Shown here: positions 6,656-15,191 of the stretch, piece after piece
Numbering within the stretch: position 1 is the first letter of the stretch
Layout of the letters: each line of letters opens with the position of its first letter
From: a virus
Strand: one strand, 5' to 3'
Virus record (IMG/VR): IMGVR_UViG_3300026484_000282
Span: 1-26,197 of that record
Length of the DNA stretch: 26,197 nucleotides
Notes under the pieces: generated by a model
Database searches by the model: none
What the model saw: only the letters and a program-made list of their open reading frames with translations
What the model was told of the DNA's origin: nothing
Program-made: the position numbers and the translations under genes

Positions 6656-7402
6656 TCAGTCCTTAAAGTTTTTAAAGATTATCCGAACGGGCGGATTTCT
6701 TAAATCGTAAGCAATTCTTTCAAATGCATAATTTGTAATGTTTTTAAAAGGCTTGATTTTATATTTAATGTTGTTGTTAACATCTTTGAAAGGTTTAATT
6801 TTGTATTTAATGTTATTATTAATATTTTTAGCAGACAAAATCTTATATTTTATGTCGTTTTTTGTCTGTTTAAAATCTTTTAGCTCATTTTTTAGCTTAC
6901 ATAAACAAATGCTTTTTTTTGTGATTATTAAATTTTTAATAAATCCTGCGTCATTCCCTGCTGATGTACTTACATCTTTTGTATATTCAAATTTTATCTC
7001 TATTGTTGTAGGGGCATCAAAAGTTTTTGTATAATTCGCATAATCCGTCTCACCAGATATATGTATAACCCTCTCTCCGTTTAAATATACATTTAAAAAA
7101 TCATAATTTTGCTCGGAGCTGACTTTATAATCAAAGCTTATTTTTAAGACCTGTTCAAAAGTTTTGTATATGCAAGCGGTTTGCCTGTCGCTAATGTCCT
7201 CATTTGTAAATTCCCCATTTGCGTTTTTAATAAACCCATAGCTACACCTATTCCAGTCCGAAATGTCAGTTATTTGTTCTTCTGTTGCAACAATCTTATT
7301 ATAATTTTTAAAATTATCTTTTATAACTTCTCTTACGCTTAAGTTTGCATTACTATAATTTTTTACCTGATTGTGTAAAGTAATGTTTATATTATTACTC
7401 AT
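6656..7402 (-). CDS. Minor tail protein with C-terminal tandem 14-residue repeats
   Basis: A 248-residue protein. Residues ~45-165 look like a carbohydrate-binding-type beta sandwich (WNRCSYGFIKN, LKISFDYKVSSE, LNVYLNGERVIHISG, TTIEIKFEYTKD). The C-terminus has three tandem 14-residue units containing IKYKI, spaced NDIKYKILSAKNI, NNIKYKIKPFKDV, NNIKYKIKPFKNI, then FERIAYDLRNPPVRI. GTGAGG precedes the start. Lying between the 221-residue tail gene and the hub, it is probably a distal tail or baseplate component. The repeats are basic and beta-prone. Confidence 0.65.
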   Translation of the reverse strand: MSNNINITLHNQVKNYSNANLSVREVIKDNFKNYNKIVATEEQITDISDWNRCSYGFIKNANGEFTNEDISDRQTACIYKTFEQVLKISFDYKVSSEQNYDFLNVYLNGERVIHISGETDYANYTKTFDAPTTIEIKFEYTKDVSTSAGNDAGFIKNLIITKKSICLCKLKNELKDFKQTKNDIKYKILSAKNINNNIKYKIKPFKDVNNNIKYKIKPFKNITNYAFERIAYDLRNPPVRIIFKNFKD

Positions 7403-7406
7403 AGCC

Positions 7407-8072
7407 TCACTTTAAATCATACCAGATGTTTAAGATAAATTCATTTACAGGGTCTTCCATAGGCTCCGTAAAAGGTTGCACCACTTCTTTAATCCAAAAT
7501 CCTTTATATTCATTTTCGTTTAAAGCATCTAAAAAAATAGTGCTACTTGCTTTTAAGTTGCTAACATCATCATCGCTAACCGTTTTAAAAGTAATTTCCG
7601 AACCATTTATGTTTTCAACTTCCCAAGTTACTAATTTTGTATTATCTTCTTTATAAAAAGTTATTTTATCGTCTGCTTTTACAAATTTGCTCACATCCCT
7701 GTCTGCCGTAACCTTTTTATTGTCTTTATCATAAGCTGTTACTAAAAACCCACCGTAAAGTCTCAAATTGCTTTTGTCTAAATCACTTTCAAGTTCGGTA
7801 TTGCTTCCTGCTTCAAAAAGATATATTTCCTCTGTAGGGGAGGTGGTAAACGAAGCCACATCAAGCCCAAGTGTTAAAACATCAACGGTCGCTTTTATGA
7901 AAAATTTGAAATACCTTTCTCCGCCTATTTCTGCAGTGTAGGGTCTTACAGGCAAAAGCAGATTGTTTAAAACCCCACTTTCAATTAGTGCATCCGTATC
8001 AATGTCATCTCCGTTATTAGAAGGGTCAAACTCATCTATTTTTAAACTTTTATAAAATTCTAAATCCGCCAT
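7407..8072 (-). CDS. Tail protein (221 aa), unknown family
   Basis: A 221-residue acidic, beta-rich protein. Residues ~50-80 and 190-221 (YKGFWIKEVV, EFILNIWYDLK) look like one structural unit, with an inserted domain between about residues 100 and 175 (LVTAYDKDNKKVTADRD, LVTWEVENINGSEITFKT). It is in a tail gene run, three genes after the tape measure position, so a distal tail or baseplate ring role is plausible. No family is recognised. Confidence 0.65.
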   Translation of the reverse strand: MADLEFYKSLKIDEFDPSNNGDDIDTDALIESGVLNNLLLPVRPYTAEIGGERYFKFFIKATVDVLTLGLDVASFTTSPTEEIYLFEAGSNTELESDLDKSNLRLYGGFLVTAYDKDNKKVTADRDVSKFVKADDKITFYKEDNTKLVTWEVENINGSEITFKTVSDDDVSNLKASSTIFLDALNENEYKGFWIKEVVQPFTEPMEDPVNEFILNIWYDLK

Positions 8073-8126
8073 TTTTAGCCTTTTTTGTTTATTTTAGCTT
8101 TTACAGTTTTTGTTTTTTTCCAAAAT

Positions 8127-8504
8127 CTAAGCATAAGCCATCTTAATTGTAACTTTATACCACTCGCTCCCCTCATACAACATCTCGGCTTTTACTACTT
8201 CTTTTTCTTCAAGTCTAAATCTCGCCTTAACCGTGCTGTTATCCGTTGTCGTCAAATCAACCGTTAAACCTAATTCATTTGCTAAATTTACTATTTTTTG
8301 TAAAGTTTCAAGCCTAAGCCAGCCGTTCTCCATACTCTCAAGCGTTATATTATTTGCATTATCACGTCTTATGCTTTCAAAAACTATTTTAGAACCGCCA
8401 AGCGTATTAAAACTAACCGCCTTGACGTTTTTTATTTCAAAACTTTCAAGCAAGAATAAAGGGTTGTCAAGCTCAATCCCGCCGATTTTTTTTATTCTAA
8501 CCAT
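8127..8504 (-). CDS. Tail protein directly downstream of the tape measure (125 aa)
   Basis: A protein of 125 residues from the ATG at 8504, which overlaps the tape measure stop as TGATG and is seven bases from AAAGGA. A GTG one codon earlier is less well spaced. The sequence is a mixed alpha/beta small domain (AVSFNTLGGSKIVFES, LRLETLQKIVNLANELGL, WYKVTIKMAYA). The place directly after the tape measure is where distal tail or tail-tip genes usually lie. No family can be named with confidence. Confidence 0.72.
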   Translation of the reverse strand: MVRIKKIGGIELDNPLFLLESFEIKNVKAVSFNTLGGSKIVFESIRRDNANNITLESMENGWLRLETLQKIVNLANELGLTVDLTTTDNSTVKARFRLEEKEVVKAEMLYEGSEWYKVTIKMAYA

Positions 8505-11500
8505 CACATTATCCTTTTAAAATAACTTGCAAGTTGTTTTGCCGTCATTTCATCGCTTTGCATTTCAAAATTTGCTCCATCAGGAAATTTAAAGTTCACA
8601 TTTACCGTATCGCCGCTTGTATTGTTTGCACTTGGCAAATTCCCTACATATCCGCCCGTTGCGAATTTAGGAAGTTTAAAGCTGTTTAACTTTTCAAACA
8701 AATCCGTTCCAAACATACTAACTGCTTCTTTTCTTATAACAAACTCCCCGTCTTCCAAAAGTGCTAAATTCCTATCGCCCCCGCCGTATCCCGGAAGTTT
8801 GCCGCCGTTCGCAAGTTTAATAAGTCCGCCCGTTGCGAATTTAGGAAGTTTGTCTTTTAAAATATCCTGTATTAAAATATTAAGGTTATCCTCGCTTAAT
8901 GTTGCTGCCTGTTTATTGTATTTAAAGAGATTTGCAAATCTGTATTGTAATAAGCCGTCATTTACTCCGTATTTAGTCAAAAATTGTGTAGCCATTATAT
9001 TGTAATCAATTGGTCGATAAGCCGGATTATTTATTAAAGAATATCCGGCTTGTAAATATCTTGGCGTATTATTCACACTGTTTTTAGCAAATCTTTGGAA
9101 ATCTATTTTTATCTCTTCTTTGCTTGGAACATTTAACGTTATTAGTTTGTTATAAAAACTTTTAAGCCTGTTTAAATCCATAACATAATCAAAATCAGGC
9201 GGTAAAACTATACTTTCGTCTATTTGTAATTGCGATAATCTGTTTCTTATCAAATCTTTATATTTATCTACTTGTGCTAAATAATCATTTATTCTTTGCA
9301 CTAAATTATTTACCGTTTCGTCTAATTTTTTAACGCTTTCTTCGTCCGTTTTTAATTTGCTTTGCAGTGTTTTTAATTTGCTTTCGTATTCTTTATATCC
9401 TGCTTCGTCTAACGTTTTACCTTTTATGTTCGCTTTGTAATCCGTAATAGCTTTTTGGTCGTTTTCGTATTTGCTTTTTGTGTCCTCTACTTTTTGTATT
9501 GTGTTTTCAATTTCTTTTTTTTCAGGTCTGTCTGTGCCTCTGAAATGCTCCAAAAGCTCTTTTAACGTGCTTAAATAATCGTCCAATTTACTTATAATAT
9601 CCCCATCGCTATATCCGCCACTACTGCCGCCTGATAAATCCGACAATTGCGTTATAAGTTGTTGTGGTCTTCCTATCTCTACAAGTCCACCCGTTGCAAA
9701 TTTAGGGAGCAGTTTATTGTTTAGTCTATATAAAAAGTCCTCTCCGTAATGTTTAACGGCATCTCTTTTTACTACAAACTCTCCTCTTGTAAGTAAAGCC
9801 GGAACGTCATCGGAGTTTAAAGGGTCATCTCCCGGAATTCTGCCCTGCACTTTTCTAAATCCTGCAATACCCCCTGTAGCGTGGGTTTCTACCGTCTTAA
9901 TGTAATGTATTGTTGTAATTGTTTTAGGAATTTGACTAAGTTTATGTAAAGCCTGTGAAACATCGCTTTTTACTTTTACGGTAGGTTTCAGGTCTTTGGC
10001 TTTTAAATTAACTTTTTTTAATTTTTCCTCAGGCTCTTTTGTATTAGCGTAGAACTTAATAACCTCTTTTTTACCGGTAACCTTGTCGGTAACTTCCATA
10101 ACCGCCGCTAAAACGGGCTTTGTGTCTGCTTCTACTTTAACTTTTGCTTTTGTGTTTTCTACTTTTTTAAGTTCCGCTTTTGCTTTATCCGTATCTACAT
10201 TAACGTCTTTTTTCTGTTTAAGTTTTTCGTCTAACTGTTTAATTTGAGCGTCTAAATTCTTAATCGCTTCTAATGCCGCACTCGTATCAATATCCACTTT
10301 TTTACCCGTAAGCGTTTCGATTAACTGTTTTTCAAGATTCAGTCTTTGCATTTCAAGATTTAGTTGAGCTTTTGTCGCTTCAAGCTCTGTTTTAAGGTTT
10401 TGTATTTTAGCTCGTGCCGCTGCCTCTTCCTGTGCCTTTGCCTTTGCATAATATTCGTTCGTTACGCTCTCAAGTTGTCTTAGTCCCGCTATTGCTGCGG
10501 CGTTTGCCTGCTTTTTGCTAACTATTACCTTGCCGTTTTCTTTTATTTCCGTATTTGCAATAGAAGTCATTAAATTTTCATATTGCGACATATACCTTTT
10601 AGCCTGAGCCAAGTCGCCGTTTCTTATTGCTTCTTTTGCTTTTGCAAGTCTTATTTCCGCCTGTTTTTGTTTATCTAAATATTGCTCATAAGAAGAAGCA
10701 GTTGACATTTTTAAATTATGTATTTTATTTTCGATGTCTTCAATAGCGTTAAGTCTTTCGGTTTCAAGCTGTTTAAGCCTCGCATTAAGACGTGTCTGTA
10801 TATCCGCAATTTTATCCGCAAGGTCTTTTTCTTTACTTTTTAGTCGTTCAATAGCGTTATTATGTAATTCAATTCTTTGCTTGTATTTATCTTTAAATTG
10901 TTTTATTTCCTGTAAATTGTAATATTGTATAATCTCCGCTTTTGCTTTTTCAAAATGCACCGTATCGCCTAAAAGCGTTTTCGCTTTCTCTATTTCCTCA
11001 TCTCTTAATTGTAAAACGGTTTTTGTAGTATCTTTTTCTTTTTGCAATCTGCTATCTAAACTTTTTAAATATTTTTCCTGCTCTTTTGTAAGTTTTTCTG
11101 TCGCCTGTTTTGCTTTTACCGCACTGTCTTTCGTTCCCTCAAACGGTTTTGTGTTTTTTAGTTTGTTTTCTGTCGCTTGTAAAACTTTTAATCTCTCTTG
11201 CAAGGTTGCTAACTGTCTTTTGTATTCATCCGTCTTATCAAGCCCGAGCATTTCATCCCATATGCTGTCGCCGTCTTTAATTTTGTTCTGCAATTCTTTA
11301 ATCTGAGCTTTTGTAGTTTCGGTAAGTTTTTCAGTTTTCTTTTTTAATCTGTCTATCTCATCGCCCGTTAATTTAAATTCTTTCCTCCCGTCTTTAAGCA
11401 CCATTGCGTCTTGCAATTTCTTCATAACGCTTTCAAAATCGGAAGTATTGCTTTGCAATTTTTTTGTTTCGCTGTTAAGCTCTTTTATTTCGTCATTCAT

Positions 11501-12916
11501 TTCATCAAACGCCGCACTTGCCGCTAATACCGCAACAGTTATAGACGCCAATACCGGATTAGCCGCAGCAAGTTCAAGCATTGCCGCACCTAATGCCCTT
11601 ATTTTAGTTATTAATGTTGTTATTACCGCTCTTAATGCACCGTATTTTGCTATTGCCTCAGCACCGATAACCGCTTCCAAAACGGCTTTGGCTTTTGCTA
11701 AACTGTAAAATGCCGCAGTTAACTCCACTATCGCATTAATTAAATGCTGATGTGCATCGTAAAAATCTGTAATATTGCTAACCCCCGCTGTTAAAAGTTT
11801 TAGAAATTCTGTTAATGTGGGTAATAACTGTTGCCCTATCGTTAAAGCAAGTTTTTCTAATGCACTCATTAATGTTTTAAAATTACCTTCAAGCGTATTT
11901 CTCATCTGTTTTGCTATTTTTTCACTTACACCTGCGGCTTTTTTGTTTTTCTCTAATAATTTAGAATAGCTTTTATCAACCTCGCTTAATAAAATTAATG
12001 CGGCTTTTAAGCTCTCCTGCCCGAATATGTCTTTAAGATACGCTATTCTTTGCTGTTGCGTCATATCTTTCATCTTAGCGTTTAACTGCCCTAAAACGTT
12101 TTTAAGCCCTACAAATTTCCCTTTGCTGTCGTATGCTTTTACACCTAATTCCTCTAAGGCTTCTTTTGCTTTTCCGACGGGTGCCGCCAATCTCGTTATT
12201 ACTTGTGCCAAATTTGTTCCGGCAATAGTTCCCTGCAATCCCGCATTACCTAAAACACCTAACGCTGCAGATGTTTCTTCTATGCTTATACCCAAAGAGT
12301 GTGCTGTAGGTGCCGCAAACTTCATCGCCTCACCCAACTGCTGTATATCCGTGTTTGCATTTGTAATAGTGGCACTCATTACATCAACTACCCTTTTCAT
12401 CTCTTCGGCACTTAATCCAAAACCACTCAAAATGTTTGATGAAATATCACTTGCCCTTGCTAAATCCATTTGCCCTATTGTCGCTAAATTTAAAACATCT
12501 GCCGTTGATTTTAATATCTCGTTTGTTTTAAAACCTGCCATCGCTAAATAATTCATACCCTGCACTACTTGTGAGCTGGTATATTCAGTTGAACCGCCAA
12601 GCTCCATAGCCTTTTGCTTCATATTTTCAAGCTGTGCCGCACTTGCTTGAGATACCGCACTGAGTCTTGCTAAGCTTTGTTCAAAATCCGCAACCGTTCC
12701 GATAACGTTCTTAATAACTTCAAATCCTGCATAAGCAGTTACGACTGTTTTTATCCCTTTTGCTATTTTGCTAAATTGTTTTTCTTGTTTTTCTAAATCA
12801 ACATTGCCTTTTTTTACATCATTGCTAAATTTCTTTATTTCATTTTCAAGCTTCTTAATATCCTCAACCGCCTGTTTTGTGTTTGCTAATATCTCAATTT
12901 GTAGTTTTTTATCCAT
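8504..12916 (-). CDS. Phage tail tape measure protein (TP901 type)
   Basis: A 1470-residue protein that sets tail length and helps DNA passage. Residues ~1-60 are coiled coil. Residues ~65-310 match the TP901/PhageMin_Tail domain (ADFEQSLARLSAVSQ, GSTEYTSSQVVQGMNYLAMAG, LGISIEETSAALGVLGNAGL, LKDIFGQESLKAALIL). Residues ~385-465 are Ala-rich and hydrophobic, with membrane-like helices. Long charged coiled coils follow. The C-terminus carries repeats of GEFVxxxxAV...LN...LPKFATGG with short DNA repeats. By the usual ~0.15 nm per residue it would give a tail near 200 nm, if unprocessed. GGGCGG precedes the ATG. Confidence 0.95.
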   Translation of the reverse strand: MDKKLQIEILANTKQAVEDIKKLENEIKKFSNDVKKGNVDLEKQEKQFSKIAKGIKTVVTAYAGFEVIKNVIGTVADFEQSLARLSAVSQASAAQLENMKQKAMELGGSTEYTSSQVVQGMNYLAMAGFKTNEILKSTADVLNLATIGQMDLARASDISSNILSGFGLSAEEMKRVVDVMSATITNANTDIQQLGEAMKFAAPTAHSLGISIEETSAALGVLGNAGLQGTIAGTNLAQVITRLAAPVGKAKEALEELGVKAYDSKGKFVGLKNVLGQLNAKMKDMTQQQRIAYLKDIFGQESLKAALILLSEVDKSYSKLLEKNKKAAGVSEKIAKQMRNTLEGNFKTLMSALEKLALTIGQQLLPTLTEFLKLLTAGVSNITDFYDAHQHLINAIVELTAAFYSLAKAKAVLEAVIGAEAIAKYGALRAVITTLITKIRALGAAMLELAAANPVLASITVAVLAASAAFDEMNDEIKELNSETKKLQSNTSDFESVMKKLQDAMVLKDGRKEFKLTGDEIDRLKKKTEKLTETTKAQIKELQNKIKDGDSIWDEMLGLDKTDEYKRQLATLQERLKVLQATENKLKNTKPFEGTKDSAVKAKQATEKLTKEQEKYLKSLDSRLQKEKDTTKTVLQLRDEEIEKAKTLLGDTVHFEKAKAEIIQYYNLQEIKQFKDKYKQRIELHNNAIERLKSKEKDLADKIADIQTRLNARLKQLETERLNAIEDIENKIHNLKMSTASSYEQYLDKQKQAEIRLAKAKEAIRNGDLAQAKRYMSQYENLMTSIANTEIKENGKVIVSKKQANAAAIAGLRQLESVTNEYYAKAKAQEEAAARAKIQNLKTELEATKAQLNLEMQRLNLEKQLIETLTGKKVDIDTSAALEAIKNLDAQIKQLDEKLKQKKDVNVDTDKAKAELKKVENTKAKVKVEADTKPVLAAVMEVTDKVTGKKEVIKFYANTKEPEEKLKKVNLKAKDLKPTVKVKSDVSQALHKLSQIPKTITTIHYIKTVETHATGGIAGFRKVQGRIPGDDPLNSDDVPALLTRGEFVVKRDAVKHYGEDFLYRLNNKLLPKFATGGLVEIGRPQQLITQLSDLSGGSSGGYSDGDIISKLDDYLSTLKELLEHFRGTDRPEKKEIENTIQKVEDTKSKYENDQKAITDYKANIKGKTLDEAGYKEYESKLKTLQSKLKTDEESVKKLDETVNNLVQRINDYLAQVDKYKDLIRNRLSQLQIDESIVLPPDFDYVMDLNRLKSFYNKLITLNVPSKEEIKIDFQRFAKNSVNNTPRYLQAGYSLINNPAYRPIDYNIMATQFLTKYGVNDGLLQYRFANLFKYNKQAATLSEDNLNILIQDILKDKLPKFATGGLIKLANGGKLPGYGGGDRNLALLEDGEFVIRKEAVSMFGTDLFEKLNSFKLPKFATGGYVGNLPSANNTSGDTVNVNFKFPDGANFEMQSDEMTAKQLASYFKRIM
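8651..8851 (-). repeat. C-terminal LPKFATGG repeats of the tape measure gene
   Basis: A perfect 27-base direct repeat lies at 8651-8677 and 8825-8851, coding KLPKFATGG. A third, diverged copy lies near 9686-9710. On the protein level these belong to longer units with a GEFV-AV-LN-LPKFATGG order (ends near 9680 and 8650). The near identity of two copies suggests recent duplication or gene conversion. Confidence 0.8.
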
Positions 12917-12925
12917 TTCCGCCCT

Positions 12926-13159
12926 TTAAATAGAAAAATTCTCAACTTCTTCTAAATCCACAACCTCTTTTTCTTTCACAAAATCTTTAAAGTCGCTGTC
13001 TTTTGCAAAACGTGCAATTCTGTTAGCAATAGCTATATTTTTAATCATTTCCTCTTTTTCTTCATAGATTTGCTCTATTGCTAAAAGAAAAGCACTTAAA
13101 CCATATTCTTCGGGGTTTGTGTGATTATGGGAGATAAGAAGAGAAATTAGTTTTAGGAT
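12926..13159 (-). CDS. Tail assembly chaperone frameshift extension (gpGT-like)
   Basis: A 77-residue open frame with no start codon of its own, entered by -1 frameshift from the upstream chaperone gene. Reading continues after AAA AAA AAA as ATC CTA AAA, and runs to the TAA at 12926, ten bases before the tape measure ATG. The product of 165 residues (88 plus 77) would be the longer chaperone form. The sequence (LSAFLLAIEQIYEEKEEMIKN and so on) is charged and helical, typical of the C-terminal part of lambda G/T-type and related pairs. Two-product chaperone genes just before the tape measure are almost universal in long-tailed phages. Confidence 0.85.
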   Translation of the reverse strand: MLKLISLLISHNHTNPEEYGLSAFLLAIEQIYEEKEEMIKNIAIANRIARFAKDSDFKDFVKEKEVVDLEEVENFSI

Positions 13160-13422
13160 TTTTTTTTATCGGTTTTGTCTTCTCCTTTTTCGTCAAAATG
13201 TTTAGCGTTTAATTCAAAAAAAGCTTCCTCAACCGCTTTTAACGCTTCAATAGTTGCATTTTCAAGTTCTTCAATAGTGAGATTTGAATTATCGGCAATA
13301 AGCTCGTAATTGTTTTTATACTCTTTGTTTGCAAGTTTAATAAGAGACTTTACGTTTATTTCGTAAAGCTCTACCTCTTTATCATCAAATTCAAGGACTT
13401 TTTTTTCTCTATAAAATTTCAT
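13153..13422 (-). CDS. Tail assembly chaperone (gpG-like)
   Basis: An 89-residue acidic protein that should coat the tape measure during tail assembly. It lies between the tail tube gene and the tape measure gene, where lambda G/GT genes sit. It ends GEDKTDKKKS with a nine-A slippery run (13159-13167) directly before its stop, so ribosomes can shift -1 into a 77-codon open frame. The heptamer A AAA AAA is in the correct register for -1 slippage. AAAGGA precedes the start. Confidence 0.85.
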   Translation of the reverse strand: MKFYREKKVLEFDDKEVELYEINVKSLIKLANKEYKNNYELIADNSNLTIEELENATIEALKAVEEAFFELNAKHFDEKGEDKTDKKKS

Positions 13423-13431
13423 TTATTTCCT

Positions 13432-14196
13432 TTACGCCAAAACTTCTTTAACCAAAAACTGCTGTCCCTCAGGTCTTGTAGTGTCTTTAAGCACTTTTCC
13501 TTTAAGTGTAACTTTCTGAATATCCTCAGCACTCTTAAGTGCAAAATCTCCGTCAAGTGAGAGGTTTGCTCTAAATATTTCAGTCTTAGACGGCTTTCCG
13601 TGAAGCGGTTTAGAAATAAATCTTAACGCCACCTCCTGAGATGTTTTGTTAAGCGATGTAAACGTTCCAATTTTAACTGCGTCGCAGTCAAACGTTACTT
13701 TTACATCTTTGTCAACTAAAACTCCGTCTTTTGCAATTTCAACCGTTCCGAATTCATAATCTACGCTGTAATCAACTCCTTCTTCTGCTGCAACGTCTTC
13801 GCTTCCGTCATTGTAGGTAACGACAACATTTTTAACTTTTCTTTTCCCAAGCTCATATACCGCACCTGCCGCCGCACTTGTAATATCCACCTCTAAACCT
13901 GTCTCACTCGCTTGTTTAACTTCGTTGTATTCCCCGCTAAATGCAAGGGCTAAGGTTGTAGGGTTTAAATCGGCTGTTTGAATGCTTATCTCTGCACTTA
14001 CTGCCTTTGTAACCTCCAAGTCGGTTGTAAGGATAGTGCCCTCGCTGTTTTGGTGTTCTACCTTATCAACCTTGAAGGATACCGTAGCACTCTCAGTCTG
14101 TCCGAAATACCTGAAATTGTCTTCACCCGCCAATTTTACATAAAGCTCTCCACCGCCGATATAATAGTTATCCGCAAAATTTCTGTTAACCGCCAT
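13432..14196 (-). CDS. Major tail tube protein
   Basis: A 254-residue beta-rich protein between the capsid and tail chaperone genes. Start MAVNRNFADNYYIGGGELYV. The C-terminal part, NLSLDGDFALKSAEDIQKVTLKGKV, matches the end of tail tube proteins of siphophages. The middle (residues ~95-165, KVKNVVVTYNDGSEDVAAEE) looks like an inserted repeat-type domain that could face outward on the tube. AAGGAG precedes the start. Confidence 0.85.
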   Translation of the reverse strand: MAVNRNFADNYYIGGGELYVKLAGEDNFRYFGQTESATVSFKVDKVEHQNSEGTILTTDLEVTKAVSAEISIQTADLNPTTLALAFSGEYNEVKQASETGLEVDITSAAAGAVYELGKRKVKNVVVTYNDGSEDVAAEEGVDYSVDYEFGTVEIAKDGVLVDKDVKVTFDCDAVKIGTFTSLNKTSQEVALRFISKPLHGKPSKTEIFRANLSLDGDFALKSAEDIQKVTLKGKVLKDTTRPEGQQFLVKEVLA

Positions 14197-14206
14197 TGTT
14201 CACTCC

Positions 14207-15181
14207 TTATTTGGTTACGATTTTTACAAATCTCTGTTGTTTGGTCTGGAATTTTTTCTCCCAGTTAGTGTCTTTTGCTAAATCTGCAAGCGTCGGACTC
14301 ATTCCCGATTTTCTCCAGCTCCAACCTACCGGGTGTAATACAAACCCCTGTCTGCTTATAACGGTTGTATCTCCGCTTCCTTTTCCTGATAGAGGGTTTC
14401 TGTGAAGTTCAATTAAAGGCATATCTCCGCCAAGCTCTTTTTGAGCGAATGCAAAAATACCTCTTTGTGCGATAATTGATGTATAACGTTTGTTTCCGTC
14501 TTTGTCTGTATCAACCGGCATTAAGTCATTTACCGTTACTTTATAATTTCCATACATTTCAATAGGTTTTGCTCCCTCTTCGCTTGGCTGAATAACCTCG
14601 ATTAAGTTTTGTTTTTTCAAATCCGCATAAATTTTAGAATGCACAAACATCTCTTCAAATTTATCCTGATGATCACCAAGCAAAGACACACCGTCGATTA
14701 TTACACTTGCACCGATGGTATCATTAACCTCAAGCGTTAAATCAGTCCCCGCTTTTTTGGAAATGCCCACTAAAATATTAATCATTCTTCTTTGTAAATC
14801 CCTGGCCCAGTAATTACCGATAACATCCCTAATTACTTTTGCCGGGTCGCTGTCTCTTGCTAAAAGTGCCGCAAGATGTGAATATTTATAAGCTTTAGAA
14901 TAAAGCCCAAGCACCGCAAACATATTACTCCAAGCAAGTTTGTTTGTAGTAATTTCGTCATCGCTGTCGTCCATCGCCTCAGGTTCTGTGTAATCAGGCT
15001 CGTCTATATAAGGCATTTCAAATCTACTACCCGCTTTTGCAGCATTTACTGTGCTTTGTAAATCGGGACTTGTAATAATTAAAGGTGAATTTAATATATT
15101 TTTAAGTTCAGGTGCTTCGTTTAAGATGTCGTTCGTCCACAAAGTCGCCTGAAACAAATCCTGTAATTTAATTTTAGGCAT
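14207..15181 (-). CDS. Major capsid protein (HK97-fold, probable)
   Basis: A 324-residue protein following the scaffold gene. Features typical of capsid proteins: a GSRFEMPYIDEPDY N-terminal arm region, WARDLQRRMINILVG in the spine helix, and the segment FVHSKIYADLKKQNLIE followed by YTSIIAQRGIFAFAQ, as in phage coat proteins. No protease gene or N-terminal delta domain is visible, so the scaffold must be a separate protein, which the preceding gene supplies. AAGGAG precedes the ATG. Confidence 0.88.
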   Translation of the reverse strand: MPKIKLQDLFQATLWTNDILNEAPELKNILNSPLIITSPDLQSTVNAAKAGSRFEMPYIDEPDYTEPEAMDDSDDEITTNKLAWSNMFAVLGLYSKAYKYSHLAALLARDSDPAKVIRDVIGNYWARDLQRRMINILVGISKKAGTDLTLEVNDTIGASVIIDGVSLLGDHQDKFEEMFVHSKIYADLKKQNLIEVIQPSEEGAKPIEMYGNYKVTVNDLMPVDTDKDGNKRYTSIIAQRGIFAFAQKELGGDMPLIELHRNPLSGKGSGDTTVISRQGFVLHPVGWSWRKSGMSPTLADLAKDTNWEKKFQTKQQRFVKIVTK

Positions 15182-15191
15182 TTACTGCTCC

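Noticed and set aside
12027-12551. Long plus-strand open frame (174 codons) inside the tape measure gene
   Set aside because: It is the antisense of a clearly recognised domain, has no ribosome site, and its protein is Ser/Ala/Phe-rich as expected from antisense of Lys/Glu/Ala-rich coding sequence.
13153-13170. Nine-T run as a sequencing error that splits one gene
   Set aside because: The heptamer is in the right register for -1 slippage and the place directly before the tape measure is where phages conserve this device. An error cannot be ruled out without reads.
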